Positions 38,596 through 47,423 of a DNA stretch of 64,000 nucleotides are shown in pieces; position 1 is the stretch's first letter; every line of letters starts with the position of its first letter. This DNA is from Rhodovulum euryhalinum. GTDB lineage: Bacteria > Pseudomonadota > Alphaproteobacteria > Rhodobacterales > Rhodobacteraceae. The position numbers were made by a program, and so were the translations under genes. The notes under the pieces were generated by a model, which saw only the letters and a program-made list of their open reading frames with translations, was not told where the DNA came from and made no database searches. The stretch spans positions 1 to 64,000 of the forward strand of contig NZ_SLWW01000006.1 of assembly GCF_004342445.1 (NCBI RefSeq). Direction: 5' to 3'.

Positions 38596-38651
38596 TGCGG
38601 GGTCTCCATGGGCAAGGGTCTGGCGGGCGTGCCGCGGCGGGGGCGTCCCCG

Positions 38652-39629
38652 TCACGACATGATGACGAAGTCCCGGCCCGACCGGCTGTCGGGGTGCAGG
38701 GGCAGATCGGTGAAGATGAAGATCATGCCGGGATGGATGTAGCGGCGCAGATCCGCGGCAAAGCTTTCCTCGGTGCGCACGCGGCGCAGGTCGTGGGCCT
38801 CGGCCGCGGGATCGCCATAGGTCAGCGCTGACCAGTGCATGCCCTTCTGCCCCTCGTGCGGCCCCTGCAGCACGTAGACATGGCTGCCCAGCGGCCTGCC
38901 GTCCCAAAGCAGCTTGCCCTCGGCCACCTCGCGGTCGTTCTCGATCACCACGATCTTCGCGTCGTAGGAGGACGCGATCATCGAACTGATCGGGTAACCG
39001 TCGTCCAGCGCCCAATCGGCGGGGTGCTTCTTGTCGTCGAGCGTGGCCAGCACGTCCTCGAACTCGTGCTCCGCATAGCCCGAAAGCACCAGACCCGGAT
39101 GCACCACCTCCGCGGGCGCGGTGTGGCTGTCGGCGATGATTACGGGCGTGCCCAGATGCGTCACCTCGAACAGCAGCGCCGAGAACTTCAGCGGCAGCCG
39201 CACGCAGCCATGCGAGGCCGGATAGCCCGGCAGGTTGCCCGCGTGCAGAGCCACGCCATCCCAGGTCAGCCGGTTCATGTTGGGCATCGGCGCGTCGTTG
39301 TAGGTCGAGGACCGGTGATTGCGGTCCTTCTGCAGCACGACGAAGACGCCGGTGGGTGTCGAATGCCCCGGCTTGCCGGTCGAGCAGGTCGAGACCGCGA
39401 TCCGCACGCCATTGCGGTAGACATGCACGCGCTGTTCGTCGAGCGAGACGATCACCGCGACCGGCCCGGTGGGCTGGCGCTCGGGATGCCAGGTGAATTC
39501 GCCCGGCTGAAGCTCGTGGATTTCCTTGAAGACCTGCTGGCCAAGCGCGCCCGAGGCCATCAGCACCAGCCCGCCCGCCCCTGCAAGCATGGCCCGGCGG
39601 CTCAGCCCGCCCGTTCGATCCCGTGTCAT
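38652..39629 (-). CDS. L,D-transpeptidase (YkuD domain)
   Basis: 325 residues. The N-terminus has LSRRAMLAGAGGLVLMASGA, a twin-arginine-like export signal. The YkuD domain (about 55-160) has the active site HAGNLPGYPASHGCVRLP with H129, H140 and C142. It would cross-link peptidoglycan stems or attach proteins to them in the periplasm. The C-terminal half (165-325) is an added region with WHSALTYGD-like and IHPGMIFIFTDLPLHPDS segments that I cannot assign. It lies 56 bases upstream of the secreted PPC-like gene. Confidence 0.88.
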   Translation of the reverse strand: MTRDRTGGLSRRAMLAGAGGLVLMASGALGQQVFKEIHELQPGEFTWHPERQPTGPVAVIVSLDEQRVHVYRNGVRIAVSTCSTGKPGHSTPTGVFVVLQKDRNHRSSTYNDAPMPNMNRLTWDGVALHAGNLPGYPASHGCVRLPLKFSALLFEVTHLGTPVIIADSHTAPAEVVHPGLVLSGYAEHEFEDVLATLDDKKHPADWALDDGYPISSMIASSYDAKIVVIENDREVAEGKLLWDGRPLGSHVYVLQGPHEGQKGMHWSALTYGDPAAEAHDLRRVRTEESFAADLRRYIHPGMIFIFTDLPLHPDSRSGRDFVIMS

Positions 39630-39689
39630 TTTCCCTGTGTCCCCTTCCCTCTGGGCGCAGCCCCCGGCAGGGGCGCCGCGGCGATGCCG

Positions 39690-39992
39690 TCACTTGGCGG
39701 CGGCGTCCTTCAGCCGGGCCATGAACGCCTCGCATTCCGCGGCGCTGCCGACCATCGGCTCGCCCTCTGGCAGGTCGACCGCGCCCGAGACGCTTTGCGC
39801 CGCGCGGGTCAGCACCTCGTCCACCTGCTCGGGCGTCATGATCCCGAGATCCCCGGCCGCCTTGACCGTCGCGCAGATGCCCGTCGAGAGCCCCGTTGCG
39901 ACACCGACGCCCGCGCCGACGCCCAGGGTCAAGAAGGCCCCGACGCCCCCCAGCAGGAGGCCGATCACCAGCCCGATCAGAATCTTGCCCAT
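39690..39992 (-). CDS. Small membrane protein with glycine-rich helix
   Basis: 100 residues. A single long Gly/Val/Leu segment (about 4-40: LIGLVIGLLLGGVGAFLTLG, then VGAGVGVATGL) could span the membrane once or twice, followed by a soluble tail with VDEVLTRAAQS and SAAECEAFMARLKDAAAK. Two cysteines. No known family. It lies between the 90-residue membrane protein and the L,D-transpeptidase in the same orientation. Confidence 0.6.
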   Translation of the reverse strand: MGKILIGLVIGLLLGGVGAFLTLGVGAGVGVATGLSTGICATVKAAGDLGIMTPEQVDEVLTRAAQSVSGAVDLPEGEPMVGSAAECEAFMARLKDAAAK

Positions 39993-40023
39993 CTTCCCGT
40001 CCTTTCCGTTCTGATTCGCAGTA

Positions 40024-40296
40024 TCAGCGTGCGCGCCTGCGCCGCAGGATACGGCACAGGGCTGTCAGTATCGCGACGTTCAGCAGCGGCGCCGCGGCCG
40101 CAAGCCAGGGCCATAACGGCTCGGGGAAGGTATCGACCAGCCGGTTCCAGGGCAGCCCCAACGGGATCAGGAACACCCCCGCAAGCGGGTCCCTTTCCGC
40201 CCCGAACAGCCCGAGCGTCCCGACCGCGAAAAGCCCGAGCGCCACGAGGTAGAGCAGCGCGAACCCGACGGTCACGATGGTACAGGCCCGGGTCAT
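40024..40296 (-). CDS. Small membrane protein, two helices
   Basis: 90 residues. TM1 at about 5-28 and TM2 at about 60-82, with a basic tail (RILRRRRAR). The start is supported by ACAGGAGGGGGCC directly before the ATG. Unknown family. It follows the 98-residue lipoprotein gene after 37 bases. Confidence 0.6.
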   Translation of the reverse strand: MTRACTIVTVGFALLYLVALGLFAVGTLGLFGAERDPLAGVFLIPLGLPWNRLVDTFPEPLWPWLAAAAPLLNVAILTALCRILRRRRAR

Positions 40297-40333
40297 GGCC
40301 CCCTCCTGTCCCGCCGCGCCGGTTCAGGGCCCG

Positions 40334-40630
40334 TCACAGGCCGCCTTCGCCGCCGCCGATATACTGGATCCCGGCGGTGGTGCCGTCGCGATAGGCGATG
40401 CAGCGCCAGGGCGCGCGGCCGTACTCGCCGGCGCCCACGCCCACGATCACTTCCGTCCCGGCTTCCGAGAAGCTCGAACTCTGGACGATCACGTCGCCGT
40501 TGTTCGCCGCGCGCGACACGTCGCGCAGGCAGGCCTGTTCGGCCGCCGACGGCGCACCGGACGTGGTCGTCTCGACACACCCGGCAAGCCCCGAAAGCGC
40601 GAGCGCGCCCAGAACCAGTGTCTTGTTCAT
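40334..40630 (-). CDS. Lipoprotein with the SEAGT / WRCIAYRDG domain
   Basis: 98 residues. The signal MNKTLVLGALALSGLAGC ends in a lipobox (LAGC), so the mature protein is lipid-anchored. The rest, ACLRDVSRAANNGDV, SSSFSEAGTEVIVGVGAGEY and APWRCIAYRDGTTAGIQYIG, resembles domain 1 of the two PPC-like proteins at 37966 and 47424 (cysteine, SEAGT, W-CI-Y-DG). AAGGAAATCACAA lies before the ATG. The same frame stays open upstream to an ATG at 40702 but without better support. Confidence 0.7.
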   Translation of the reverse strand: MNKTLVLGALALSGLAGCVETTTSGAPSAAEQACLRDVSRAANNGDVIVQSSSFSEAGTEVIVGVGAGEYGRAPWRCIAYRDGTTAGIQYIGGGEGGL

Positions 40631-40724
40631 TTGTGATTTCCTTTCCCTGCTGGATTTCCGTCCGGCTAGTGCCGCGGCGGCGATAACAATCCTGATCTTC
40701 ATGGCATTCTTCCTCCTGCCCCGG

Positions 40725-42053
40725 TCAGCCGCCAAAAAGGACGGCATCGGGGATCTCGTAGCGTTCCGCGCCCACCCGAACCTGGGTCAGGTCGCCCTCG
40801 CGGGTCGCGGTCGTTTCGGGATAGCCGTCGGCCTGGGACGTGTCGGCGCTCACGAAGGCGCCGGATTGGAAGAACAGGGCGCGCTTGCGCGTGTCGGGCC
40901 GGATCACGACCACTGTGGCGGACCCGCCGCCGTCGCGCGCCACGCCGAATTCGCACCGGCCCATCGGCTGGCCGACCGCCTGGGCGCAGGGCACATGCCC
41001 GATCGCGTCGAAGATGTCCTGCCCCGCGCGAAGGGCGGACCCGGCGGGTTCCAGGTATTCGGCCGCCGCCCAGCCGCGGGTCTGGGTGCCGTCCAGCATC
41101 TCGACCTCGCACCAGTTCTGGCCGTCGCCCGCGCGGCAGCCGGAAGTGCGCAGGACGGTGCCGGGCAGGATCTGCGCCAGCACCTTGGCCCCGGTGCTGG
41201 CCTCGGCACGGAGGTTGAGATGGCCCTCGACCCCGAAGACCGACCAGTACTCCGCCGCCTCGCCCGGTGCCGGGCTGAATCTGTGGGCCGGAGCCTCCGC
41301 CTGCGGTGCGCCACCGGGCGCCAGCGCCAGCGTGACACCGGCATTCGACAGCCCGAGCTGGCCGGTCAGCGGATCGAAGGCGACGGCGATCGGTCCCTGC
41401 ATCACCGAGAGGATCCGGCTTTCCTGGGCGTCGAGCGTCGGCGGGCAGGCCATCCGGGTGGTGGCGACGGGCCCCTCGATGACGAGGCTGCCGCCCTCCA
41501 TCCGGCCCCGCGCCTGGAACCGGTTGCAGCCCGTGCCGCCCGAGATCGCGCCATCGGGCGCGAAGTCGATCTCGGGGGTTCCCTCGACCGGGGCGCCGTT
41601 CACCGCGACGAGGCGCCAGAGCACGAGGTCGCCAGCCGCCGCGGCCGCCGGGGCGGGGGCGCTGCCCTCGGTCAGGAACCGCGCCGCGACCCAGCCCTCG
41701 ACGCCCCCGAAGGCGACCCGGCACCAGCGGGCTTGCACCCCGGCCGCGCGTTCGGCCTCGGTCGCGGCCTGCCATTCGGCAAAGCTCAGGCCGCCCTCGC
41801 AGCCAAGGTTGCTCAGGCCGTCCGCGCCGGGCGGGATTTCCCCGAGCTTCGCGGCACTTGCGTCCGGCGCGGCGCGCAGGTTCAGCACATCGCTCGCCGC
41901 CACCCCGGTGACACGAAAGAAATCCGGGCCATCCGCCTCGGCCCGCGCCAACGGAGCGCCGCCAAGGACCCCCAGCAGGACGACCGCGCAGCCAAGCGGG
42001 GCGGCGCGGCGCGCCGCGGCGGCCCAGGGCCGGGTCGGGCTGGTCTTCGTCAT
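40725..42053 (-). CDS. Secreted SH3b / META domain protein
   Basis: 442 residues with a signal peptide (about 1-38, ending PLARA). SH3b domain 1 at about 45-130 (DVLNLRAAPDASAAKLGEI, RWCRVAFGGVEGWVAARFL), a META/DUF306 domain at about 140-250 (WRLVAVNGAPVEGTPEIDFA, GGTGCNRFQA), a second SH3b at about 270-340 (HLNLRAEASTGAKVLAQILP, NWCEVEMLDG) and a C-terminal domain rich in cysteine and RCEFGVARDGGG. SH3b domains usually bind cell-wall peptides; META domains occur in envelope stress proteins. It is the first gene of the 42053-37966 run. Confidence 0.82.
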   Translation of the reverse strand: MTKTSPTRPWAAAARRAAPLGCAVVLLGVLGGAPLARAEADGPDFFRVTGVAASDVLNLRAAPDASAAKLGEIPPGADGLSNLGCEGGLSFAEWQAATEAERAAGVQARWCRVAFGGVEGWVAARFLTEGSAPAPAAAAAGDLVLWRLVAVNGAPVEGTPEIDFAPDGAISGGTGCNRFQARGRMEGGSLVIEGPVATTRMACPPTLDAQESRILSVMQGPIAVAFDPLTGQLGLSNAGVTLALAPGGAPQAEAPAHRFSPAPGEAAEYWSVFGVEGHLNLRAEASTGAKVLAQILPGTVLRTSGCRAGDGQNWCEVEMLDGTQTRGWAAAEYLEPAGSALRAGQDIFDAIGHVPCAQAVGQPMGRCEFGVARDGGGSATVVVIRPDTRKRALFFQSGAFVSADTSQADGYPETTATREGDLTQVRVGAERYEIPDAVLFGG

Positions 42054-42243
42054 CGTCTCGATCCCCTCGTTCAGGTCAGGTTCCGTGGCGCGGCCCGCAA
42101 GAGGCCCGCTCCCGTCCCGTGAACCTTACCCGTCCGGAAAGGATGTCGCGCGGTGCGGCAATGGAAACAATCCGATTGGCGCAGGCCCTATCCGGATCGC
42201 GCAGCCGCGCGAAAAAAGGTCGCGGGCCTACAATCGGCGCGCC

Positions 42244-43211
42244 TTACCGCCTGGCCCGCGTCTGCGACGGGGCTTCGCCGAAACGCGCGCGATAGGCCGC
42301 CGAGAACCGGCCAAGATGGCCGAACCCGCAAGTGATAGCCGCCTCCGTCACCGTCGGCGCGCTGTCGGGCAGGCTCAGAAGGCGCCGCGCCTCCTCCAGC
42401 CGGAGGCGGTCAGCACGGCGTGCGGGCGCGTTCCGAGTACCAGCCGAAAGGCGGTCTCCAGCGTCCGGGTGCTGACGCCGCAGGCCTCTGCGACCTCGAC
42501 CATCGTCTCGATCTCGGAGAAATGCGCGCGCATGTGGTCGAGCGCGTTGCCGACATGCCGGTAGGCGGGGCGCAACTCGACCGCGGCGGGCAGGTGCAGG
42601 ACCTCGGCCGCGGCCAGTACCTCGACCAGCTTTTCCGAAAGCATCCGGGTCCAGTTCAGGCAGGAGGCCGCCTGCGCCACCCGGGGCGAGCCCCGTTCCA
42701 GTTCGGACACGAGGACCCGCACGAGGCCGAGCAGTTCGTCCAGTTCGGGCAACGGCGTGCGGCCCAGCGCCAGCGCGACGTCGCCGAACCGGAACCTCCG
42801 CGTGACGGTGTCAAGCCGGTTCGCCGCGTCCTCGACGGTGTCGACGGGCAGGGTTACAGGGATCCCCAGGAATGCGTGGCCCCCGTCCCCCACCGCACGG
42901 GTTCGCCGCCGGTTCGGCGAAAACAGCAGCGCCTAGCCCGGCCGCGCGGACAGCCCGGTTTCCCCCACCGCCGAGAACAGGCGCCCCGAGACCGGGGCGA
43001 CGAGGCTGACCGAGACATGTTCGGACAGATCAACCTCGTGCCCGGTCGACTGGACACGGCCCACCGCAAGCGGCCCCACCATCGCGCGGTCGATCCTGCA
43101 GAAAGCGCTTGCCGCCGGCAAGAGCGTGAGGCTGTCGCATCCGCTGAACAGGCCCGAGGGCCGATGTCCGGAGGCCCCGGTCCTGTGCGTCATCAAGGTC
43201 TCGAAGCGCAT
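42244..43211 (-). pseudogene. AraC-family regulator with an in-frame stop and a frameshift
   Basis: Starts MRFETLMTHRTGASGHRPSG at 43211. The sensor half reads through VSLVAPVSGRLFSAVGE, then a TAG at 42933-42935 interrupts GLSARPG|ALLFSPNRRRT in the same frame. Coding continues to EACGVSTRTLETAFRLVLGT (first helix-turn-helix) and then, near 42405, shifts one base to RLEEARRLLSLPDSAPTV and GFGHLGRFSAAYRARFGEAP (second helix-turn-helix), ending at 42244. Restoring both lesions gives about 320 residues, the size of an AraC protein with an AraC-binding-like N-terminus. The TAG is one transition from CAG. Confidence 0.8.
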
Positions 43212-43506
43212 CTTCCTGGAGCGGTCCCCTGCCATCGGCCACGCGGCGGTTCCAGATGATGCTAGCAGGAACGGGCGGCAAAGTCTTGCCCGGCCCGCGC
43301 AGCCCAATTCGGTCCTGGAGGATGCGGGGGTCGGACCGTTCTCTTCCCGCCGTTGGCCGAAAGATCGGCTGTTCTTGCCTTTGGCGGGCGATCGGCGCAC
43401 GCGAAGGCAGAGGTTCGCGCGGTGTTTCTTGAAATGCGCGCGTCTTCCAGACACGAATCTGTTAATCTTTTGCCAAGTTCCCATCCTGCGTCGGGCGGAG
43501 AGCATC

Positions 43507-44169
43507 TTGGACGGAAAGACGATCCGGCACATGCGTCGGCGCCTCGGGGTCACGCAGCGGCAACTGGCCGACCGGCTCGACGTCGACCAGGGCACGGTCA
43601 GCCGCTGGGAACGCGGGGTCGAGCGCCCGCGGCCCCGCCGGGAGGCAGAACTGCTGAAATTGCTGCGGGACAATGAAGACCGGCGCCACCTGGCCCGGAG
43701 CCTCGCGCTGGTTCGCCATGACGTGCAGACGGCCGCGCTGCTCGACGCACGTCTGCGGCTGGTCGAGGTCTCGGCGACGGGGCGTGCGCATTTCCGGGCA
43801 CGCGGGTACGACCCGTCCGCGCTGCTCGGCACGGATTTCGAACGATACACCGACCGCCTGGGCTGCCCGGAGCTGGCAGAGCACCTCCTGCGGTCGGGAC
43901 TGCAGGGCGGCGATTCGCTTCTGTTCCGCTTCACCGCCAACTTCCGGGGGGCGGGACACACGACCATCTGGGAACCCTTGCTCGAAGACGGCCGGGTCGT
44001 CGGGGTGCTGACCTACGTCGCGTCCTACTTCGCGTTTCCGGACAACGGCGACGTTTCCATCGAGCGCGTCGATTTCATTCCGGCCGACGGAAGCGATCTT
44101 GTCCTGCTGCACGAGGGGGTCAGGTCCGGGGCGATCCGGCAAGGGCCTGCCCAGGTGTTGCGGCTTTGA
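43507..44169 (+). CDS. XRE-type regulator with PAS-like C-terminus
   Basis: 220 residues from a TTG start preceded by GGGCGGAGAG; an ATG at 43531 is the alternative. The N-terminal helix-turn-helix is GVTQRQLADRLDVDQGTVSRWERGVERP (residues about 12-42). From about 75 to 190 the sequence (VEVSATGRAHFRARGYDPS, LFRFTANFRGAGHTTIWEPL) resembles a PAS-type sensor fold. It may bind a ligand and control neighbours. It faces away from the broken AraC gene; the 295 bases between them hold both upstream regions and no gene. Confidence 0.72.
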   Translation: MDGKTIRHMRRRLGVTQRQLADRLDVDQGTVSRWERGVERPRPRREAELLKLLRDNEDRRHLARSLALVRHDVQTAALLDARLRLVEVSATGRAHFRARGYDPSALLGTDFERYTDRLGCPELAEHLLRSGLQGGDSLLFRFTANFRGAGHTTIWEPLLEDGRVVGVLTYVASYFAFPDNGDVSIERVDFIPADGSDLVLLHEGVRSGAIRQGPAQVLRL

Positions 44170-44592
44170 AGGAGGCTCCTGTCGGGTCAGGTCCGCTGCG
44201 TGATCGCAGGCGCGATGACGCGAAACGCAGTCTTTTGCCCGTCCAGCCGCGCCGACAGGTCCGATAGCCCATCGGGGGGAACGAACCGGAGCCCGGGCGT
44301 GGCCACCCATCGGCGCTGGCATGAAAGGCCCGGCTGGCCCTGCGCGGTCGCGATGCCGCCGCGGTGACCGCGAAAGACCCTCTGACCCGAGGCGGAGCCC
44401 CCCAGGTATCGTGCACCCATCCTTCTGATTTCTGTGCTGGCGATCCAGCCGCACCTGGCAACGGCCGGCAGCCTCGGCGAACCGGCCGACGACCGCCCCC
44501 CCCGTCGCCGCCGCCCCTTCCGCCGCATCGTCCGACTGGACGGGCGCCCGTGCCGCGCGTCATCCCGTGGCGGTCCGGGGCCGCGCGGTCGT
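44170..44592. other. 423-base stretch without a clear gene
   Basis: Between the XRE gene and the 123-residue membrane protein gene. A minus-strand frame from ATG 44423 to 44187 (starts MGARYLGGSASGQRVFRGHR, ends VIAPAITQRT) is protein-like in places but has weak start signals and no known motif. A run of CCGCC repeats near 44498-44530 is low complexity. Confidence 0.35.
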
Positions 44593-44964
44593 TCAGCCGA
44601 AGGCCGCGAAACCCTGGTCGATCCGGGCCAGGATCGCGTAGGTGACGACCCCCAGCATCGCGGCCAGCAGGACCCCGCCCGCCAGCAGGTAGGCCACCAA
44701 CCGCGCCACGTCCGGCCTCAGGTTCTGCGCGGTGGGGTCATCACTTCGCCGCGCCACCACGGCGATGGCGGCGACATGGCGCTGTATCCCGAACAGCAGG
44801 ACGCCAAGGGTCAGGAAGATGGCGGTGACGGCCAGGCTGATGCCGAGAAACGTGCCGCTCTGCGGCGCGTGGTCGGCGATGAACAGGCTGGCCGTCACCA
44901 GCGCCCCGGCCGAGAGGCTGAACGCCATGGCCACGAGATAGACGGCCCGGAACAGGACGACCAC
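44593..44964 (-). CDS. Small integral membrane protein
   Basis: 123 residues with three to four predicted helices (about 4-28, 38-60, 88-115). The first segment LVAMAFSLSAGALVTASLFI and the last LVAYLLAGGVLLAAMLGVVT are clearly hydrophobic, and a charged ARRSDDPTAQNLRPDVAR loop lies between. Unknown family. It follows the TAP-like hydrolase gene after 18 bases on the same strand. Confidence 0.65.
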   Translation of the reverse strand: MVVLFRAVYLVAMAFSLSAGALVTASLFIADHAPQSGTFLGISLAVTAIFLTLGVLLFGIQRHVAAIAVVARRSDDPTAQNLRPDVARLVAYLLAGGVLLAAMLGVVTYAILARIDQGFAAFG

Positions 44965-44982
44965 GCTTGTCCCTTTTGCCGC

Positions 44983-46542
44983 CTATTGCACGCTGATCGT
45001 TCCGTCCGGCAGGACGAAGCCGCGGCGGGGCATGTCGGCGATGCAGCCGGTGTCCGGCGCGGCAGCCGGATCTGCGAGGAAGGCGCGCAGGATCTGCCCG
45101 GCGCACTGGTTGATCTCGCCAAGCTGGACATGCGTGCCTTCGGGGAATTCGACGATGGTGGCGCGCGGCAGGGTCGCGGCGACAAGCTCGCTCCGGATCA
45201 CCGGCGTGCGGGCGTCGAGGTCGCCTGCCAGGATCAGCGTGGGCACGTCGGTCGTCACGTCCACGTCGGTGTCGTCGGGCAGCGGCGGCACGTCGACCGC
45301 CCGGCAGAACTCGATGTATTCCTCCAGCACCGCGGCGCCGTAGGCACGGGCATAGGCGCTGGCGTCGGGGTCGACGATCATGTCGTCGGCCGAATTCACC
45401 GGATCGTCCGAACAGACGACGGCCATGTGCATCAGAATCGCCGACTCGCCCTTGGTCGCCCCGCGCGAGGCGACGATGGCGGTGCCCTTCTGCTGGCCGA
45501 GGATCTCCGCGGCAGAGGTCCGGCCATCGGCGAGGATGGCCGTCAGAACCGCCGGCAGCGACCGGATGCCGATCTGGCCGGTCTGGAACCCGAAGATGGT
45601 ATTGGCAAGGTCGGCCGCGGTCAGCGTCAGATCGAGCCGGATGCCGGGGTCGGCCGGGTCCTGGTAGGTCGTCCGGATCGGGCCGTTGTCGAACAGCGCC
45701 ATCGCCTGGCCGATCAGCGCGGGAATGTCATAGGCCTGGGCGCACTTGGCGTCGGCGGCACAGAGCGCGGCCAGCTTGTCGGTCGCCACGTCGACATCGC
45801 GCACGCGCTCCTGCACCCAGCTTTTCCGGGACAGCGAATTGGCGCCGTCGAGGACGACGGCCTGCAGGCTGTCGGGGAAATCGCGCATGAAGTGCTGGCC
45901 CAGCTGCGCCCCGTAGGAGGCGCCGTAATAGACGATCCTGTCATAGCCCAGCGCCGCGCGCGCCGCGTCCACGTCGGCGGCGATCCGGACGCTGTTGTAT
46001 TGCGCAAGGTCGATGCCGGCGGCGCGCGCTTCCGCGACGCAGCCCGCCAGGGCCTCCCGGCCGAGTTCCAGGGCTCCGGCCTCGTCGAGCCCGCGCTCGT
46101 GGGCGGTCCAGGGCAGGCCGTAGATCCCGGGGCAGTCAAGCACCGGGACCGCGTTCGCCGTGCCGCGCTGGTCGAGGAAGACCACGTCGCGTTCATCCAG
46201 GACCGGGCCGAGGAACCCGTCCCCGAACAGCAAGAGGCTTTCGGGCTTGATGAAGGTGTTGCCGGGACCACCGGACAGCATGAAGAGCGGCGCTTGCGGG
46301 TCGTCCGTCCGGGCGGACAACCGCAGGAAACCCAGCTTGATTTCGGGACTGTCCGCCCGGTCCGGGTTCTCGGGCACGACCACGTAGCCGCACTCCTGCG
46401 TCAGCGGCGGCGTGGTCTCGGGGGCGGCGAAGAAGCAGTCCGCCAGCGGTTCGACCCGCGCCTGTGCCGCGGCGGCCGTGGCCGTTGAGGCCGCGCCGAG
46501 GCAGACAAGGCCGGCCGCCCGGATCAGGGCGGCGCCGTTCAT
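44983..46542 (-). CDS. Secreted TAP-like alpha/beta hydrolase
   Basis: 519 residues from MNGAALIRAAG; an ATG at 46593 would add 17. A signal peptide (about 1-28, ending TAAAAA) exports it. The fold is the proline-iminopeptidase / TAP type: PLFMLSGGPGN, VVFLDQRGTA, YYGASYGAQLGQHF with the nucleophile serine, and a C-terminal TAP domain with LILAGDLDARTP (Asp) and FPEGTHVQLGE (His). It may cleave peptides or esters in the periplasm. It has several paired cysteines, as expected for a periplasmic enzyme. Confidence 0.85.
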   Translation of the reverse strand: MNGAALIRAAGLVCLGAASTATAAAAQARVEPLADCFFAAPETTPPLTQECGYVVVPENPDRADSPEIKLGFLRLSARTDDPQAPLFMLSGGPGNTFIKPESLLLFGDGFLGPVLDERDVVFLDQRGTANAVPVLDCPGIYGLPWTAHERGLDEAGALELGREALAGCVAEARAAGIDLAQYNSVRIAADVDAARAALGYDRIVYYGASYGAQLGQHFMRDFPDSLQAVVLDGANSLSRKSWVQERVRDVDVATDKLAALCAADAKCAQAYDIPALIGQAMALFDNGPIRTTYQDPADPGIRLDLTLTAADLANTIFGFQTGQIGIRSLPAVLTAILADGRTSAAEILGQQKGTAIVASRGATKGESAILMHMAVVCSDDPVNSADDMIVDPDASAYARAYGAAVLEEYIEFCRAVDVPPLPDDTDVDVTTDVPTLILAGDLDARTPVIRSELVAATLPRATIVEFPEGTHVQLGEINQCAGQILRAFLADPAAAPDTGCIADMPRRGFVLPDGTISVQ

Positions 46543-46659
46543 CGCAAAGAGGCTGTCATGGGTGTTGTTCACGGGGTCCACGCTTTCGAGCATTTGACAG
46601 GGGTCGCGGGCCGGTCGTGCGGGTCGGCCCCCTCCCGGGGGGAGAGGGCCGGTTTCCCG

Positions 46660-46965
46660 TCAGCAATCCTGTGCGGGCAGCATGGTCACGTCGGAATAGC
46701 GGCCGTTCGAGGTGGTGATCCGGGCACAGGCGCCGGTCGAGCGGTTGAACCACCACGTCGTCAGGCCCTGCGTCCGGACGGGTTCGTAGCCGAGATTGGT
46801 GATGCCCATCTCGGCCTGACCGGCCCGCGCGCCCTCGAACGAGGACAGGTCGTATTCGCTGCCGACCATCGGTCGGCCCGCCTCGGTCGAGGCGGTATCC
46901 TCGACGCAGCCCGAAAGCGCGACAAGCGCGGCGGTGGTCACGGCGAGTTTGAGTTTCAGGGTCAT
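46660..46965 (-). CDS. Small lipoprotein
   Basis: 101 residues. The signal MTLKLKLAVTTAALVALSGC ends in a lipobox (LSGC). The mature part, with AEMGITNLGYEPVRTQGLTT and WWFNRSTGACARITTSNGRY, ends AQDC. The ...WWFN..TG.C.R..T..GR pattern recurs in small periplasmic proteins of this family (recalled). AAAGGAAAACC lies just before the ATG. Function unknown. Confidence 0.72.
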   Translation of the reverse strand: MTLKLKLAVTTAALVALSGCVEDTASTEAGRPMVGSEYDLSSFEGARAGQAEMGITNLGYEPVRTQGLTTWWFNRSTGACARITTSNGRYSDVTMLPAQDC

Positions 46966-47058
46966 TGGTTTTCCTTTCCTTTTAAGAACAAAGCGGTAGC
47001 GATGAGTCTCCCGGGCCAGACATGACCCGGCAGGGCGTGGATGTCGGCAGGGCGCCGG

Positions 47059-47421
47059 TCAGCCCGCAAGCCTGCGGATCAGGCGCACGACCAGCAGGAG
47101 CAGGACCGCGCCGATGATTGCGGGCACGAAGGCCCCGACCAGGCCGCCGCCGAGCGACAGCCCGAGCGCGGGAAACAGGAACCCGGCCAGGACCGACCCG
47201 CCGATCCCGATCAGGACATCCACCAGAAAGCCCGAGCCACCGCCCTTGACGATCAGGCTTGCGAGCCAGCCGACGATGGCGCCCACGGCGATCATGATGA
47301 CGAGCCCGATGACAAAGCCCACACCGGCTCCGACCGCCTGCGCGGCCTGCACGGCCGGATCCTGGGCAAGGGCGGGCCCTGCGGCGAGACCGGGGAAAAG
47401 CGAAAGACGAAGCTGTTTCAT
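47059..47421 (-). CDS. GlsB/YeaQ/YmgE-type membrane protein with signal peptide
   Basis: 120 residues. A signal peptide (about 1-20, ending GPALA) is followed by three glycine-rich helices: GFVIGLVIMIAVGAIVGWLA, then GSGFLVDVLIGIGGSVLAGF and VPAIIGAVLLLLVVRLIRR. The IVKGGGSGFLVD stretch with IG(I/V)GG is the signature of transglycosylase-associated (GlsB) proteins. The extra signal peptide and AQDPAVQAAQ linker are unusual. It starts two bases after the stop of the secreted PPC-like gene. Confidence 0.78.
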   Translation of the reverse strand: MKQLRLSLFPGLAAGPALAQDPAVQAAQAVGAGVGFVIGLVIMIAVGAIVGWLASLIVKGGGSGFLVDVLIGIGGSVLAGFLFPALGLSLGGGLVGAFVPAIIGAVLLLLVVRLIRRLAG

Positions 47422-47423
47422 GG

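Noticed and set aside
40631-40702. Longer start (MKIRIVIAAAALAG) for the 98-residue lipoprotein
   Set aside because: The later ATG has a better ribosome-binding site and gives a proper lipobox signal.
44498-44530. CCGCC-rich run as a repeat array or CRISPR
   Set aside because: Only low-complexity GC sequence; there are no regular repeat-spacer units here or anywhere else in the window.
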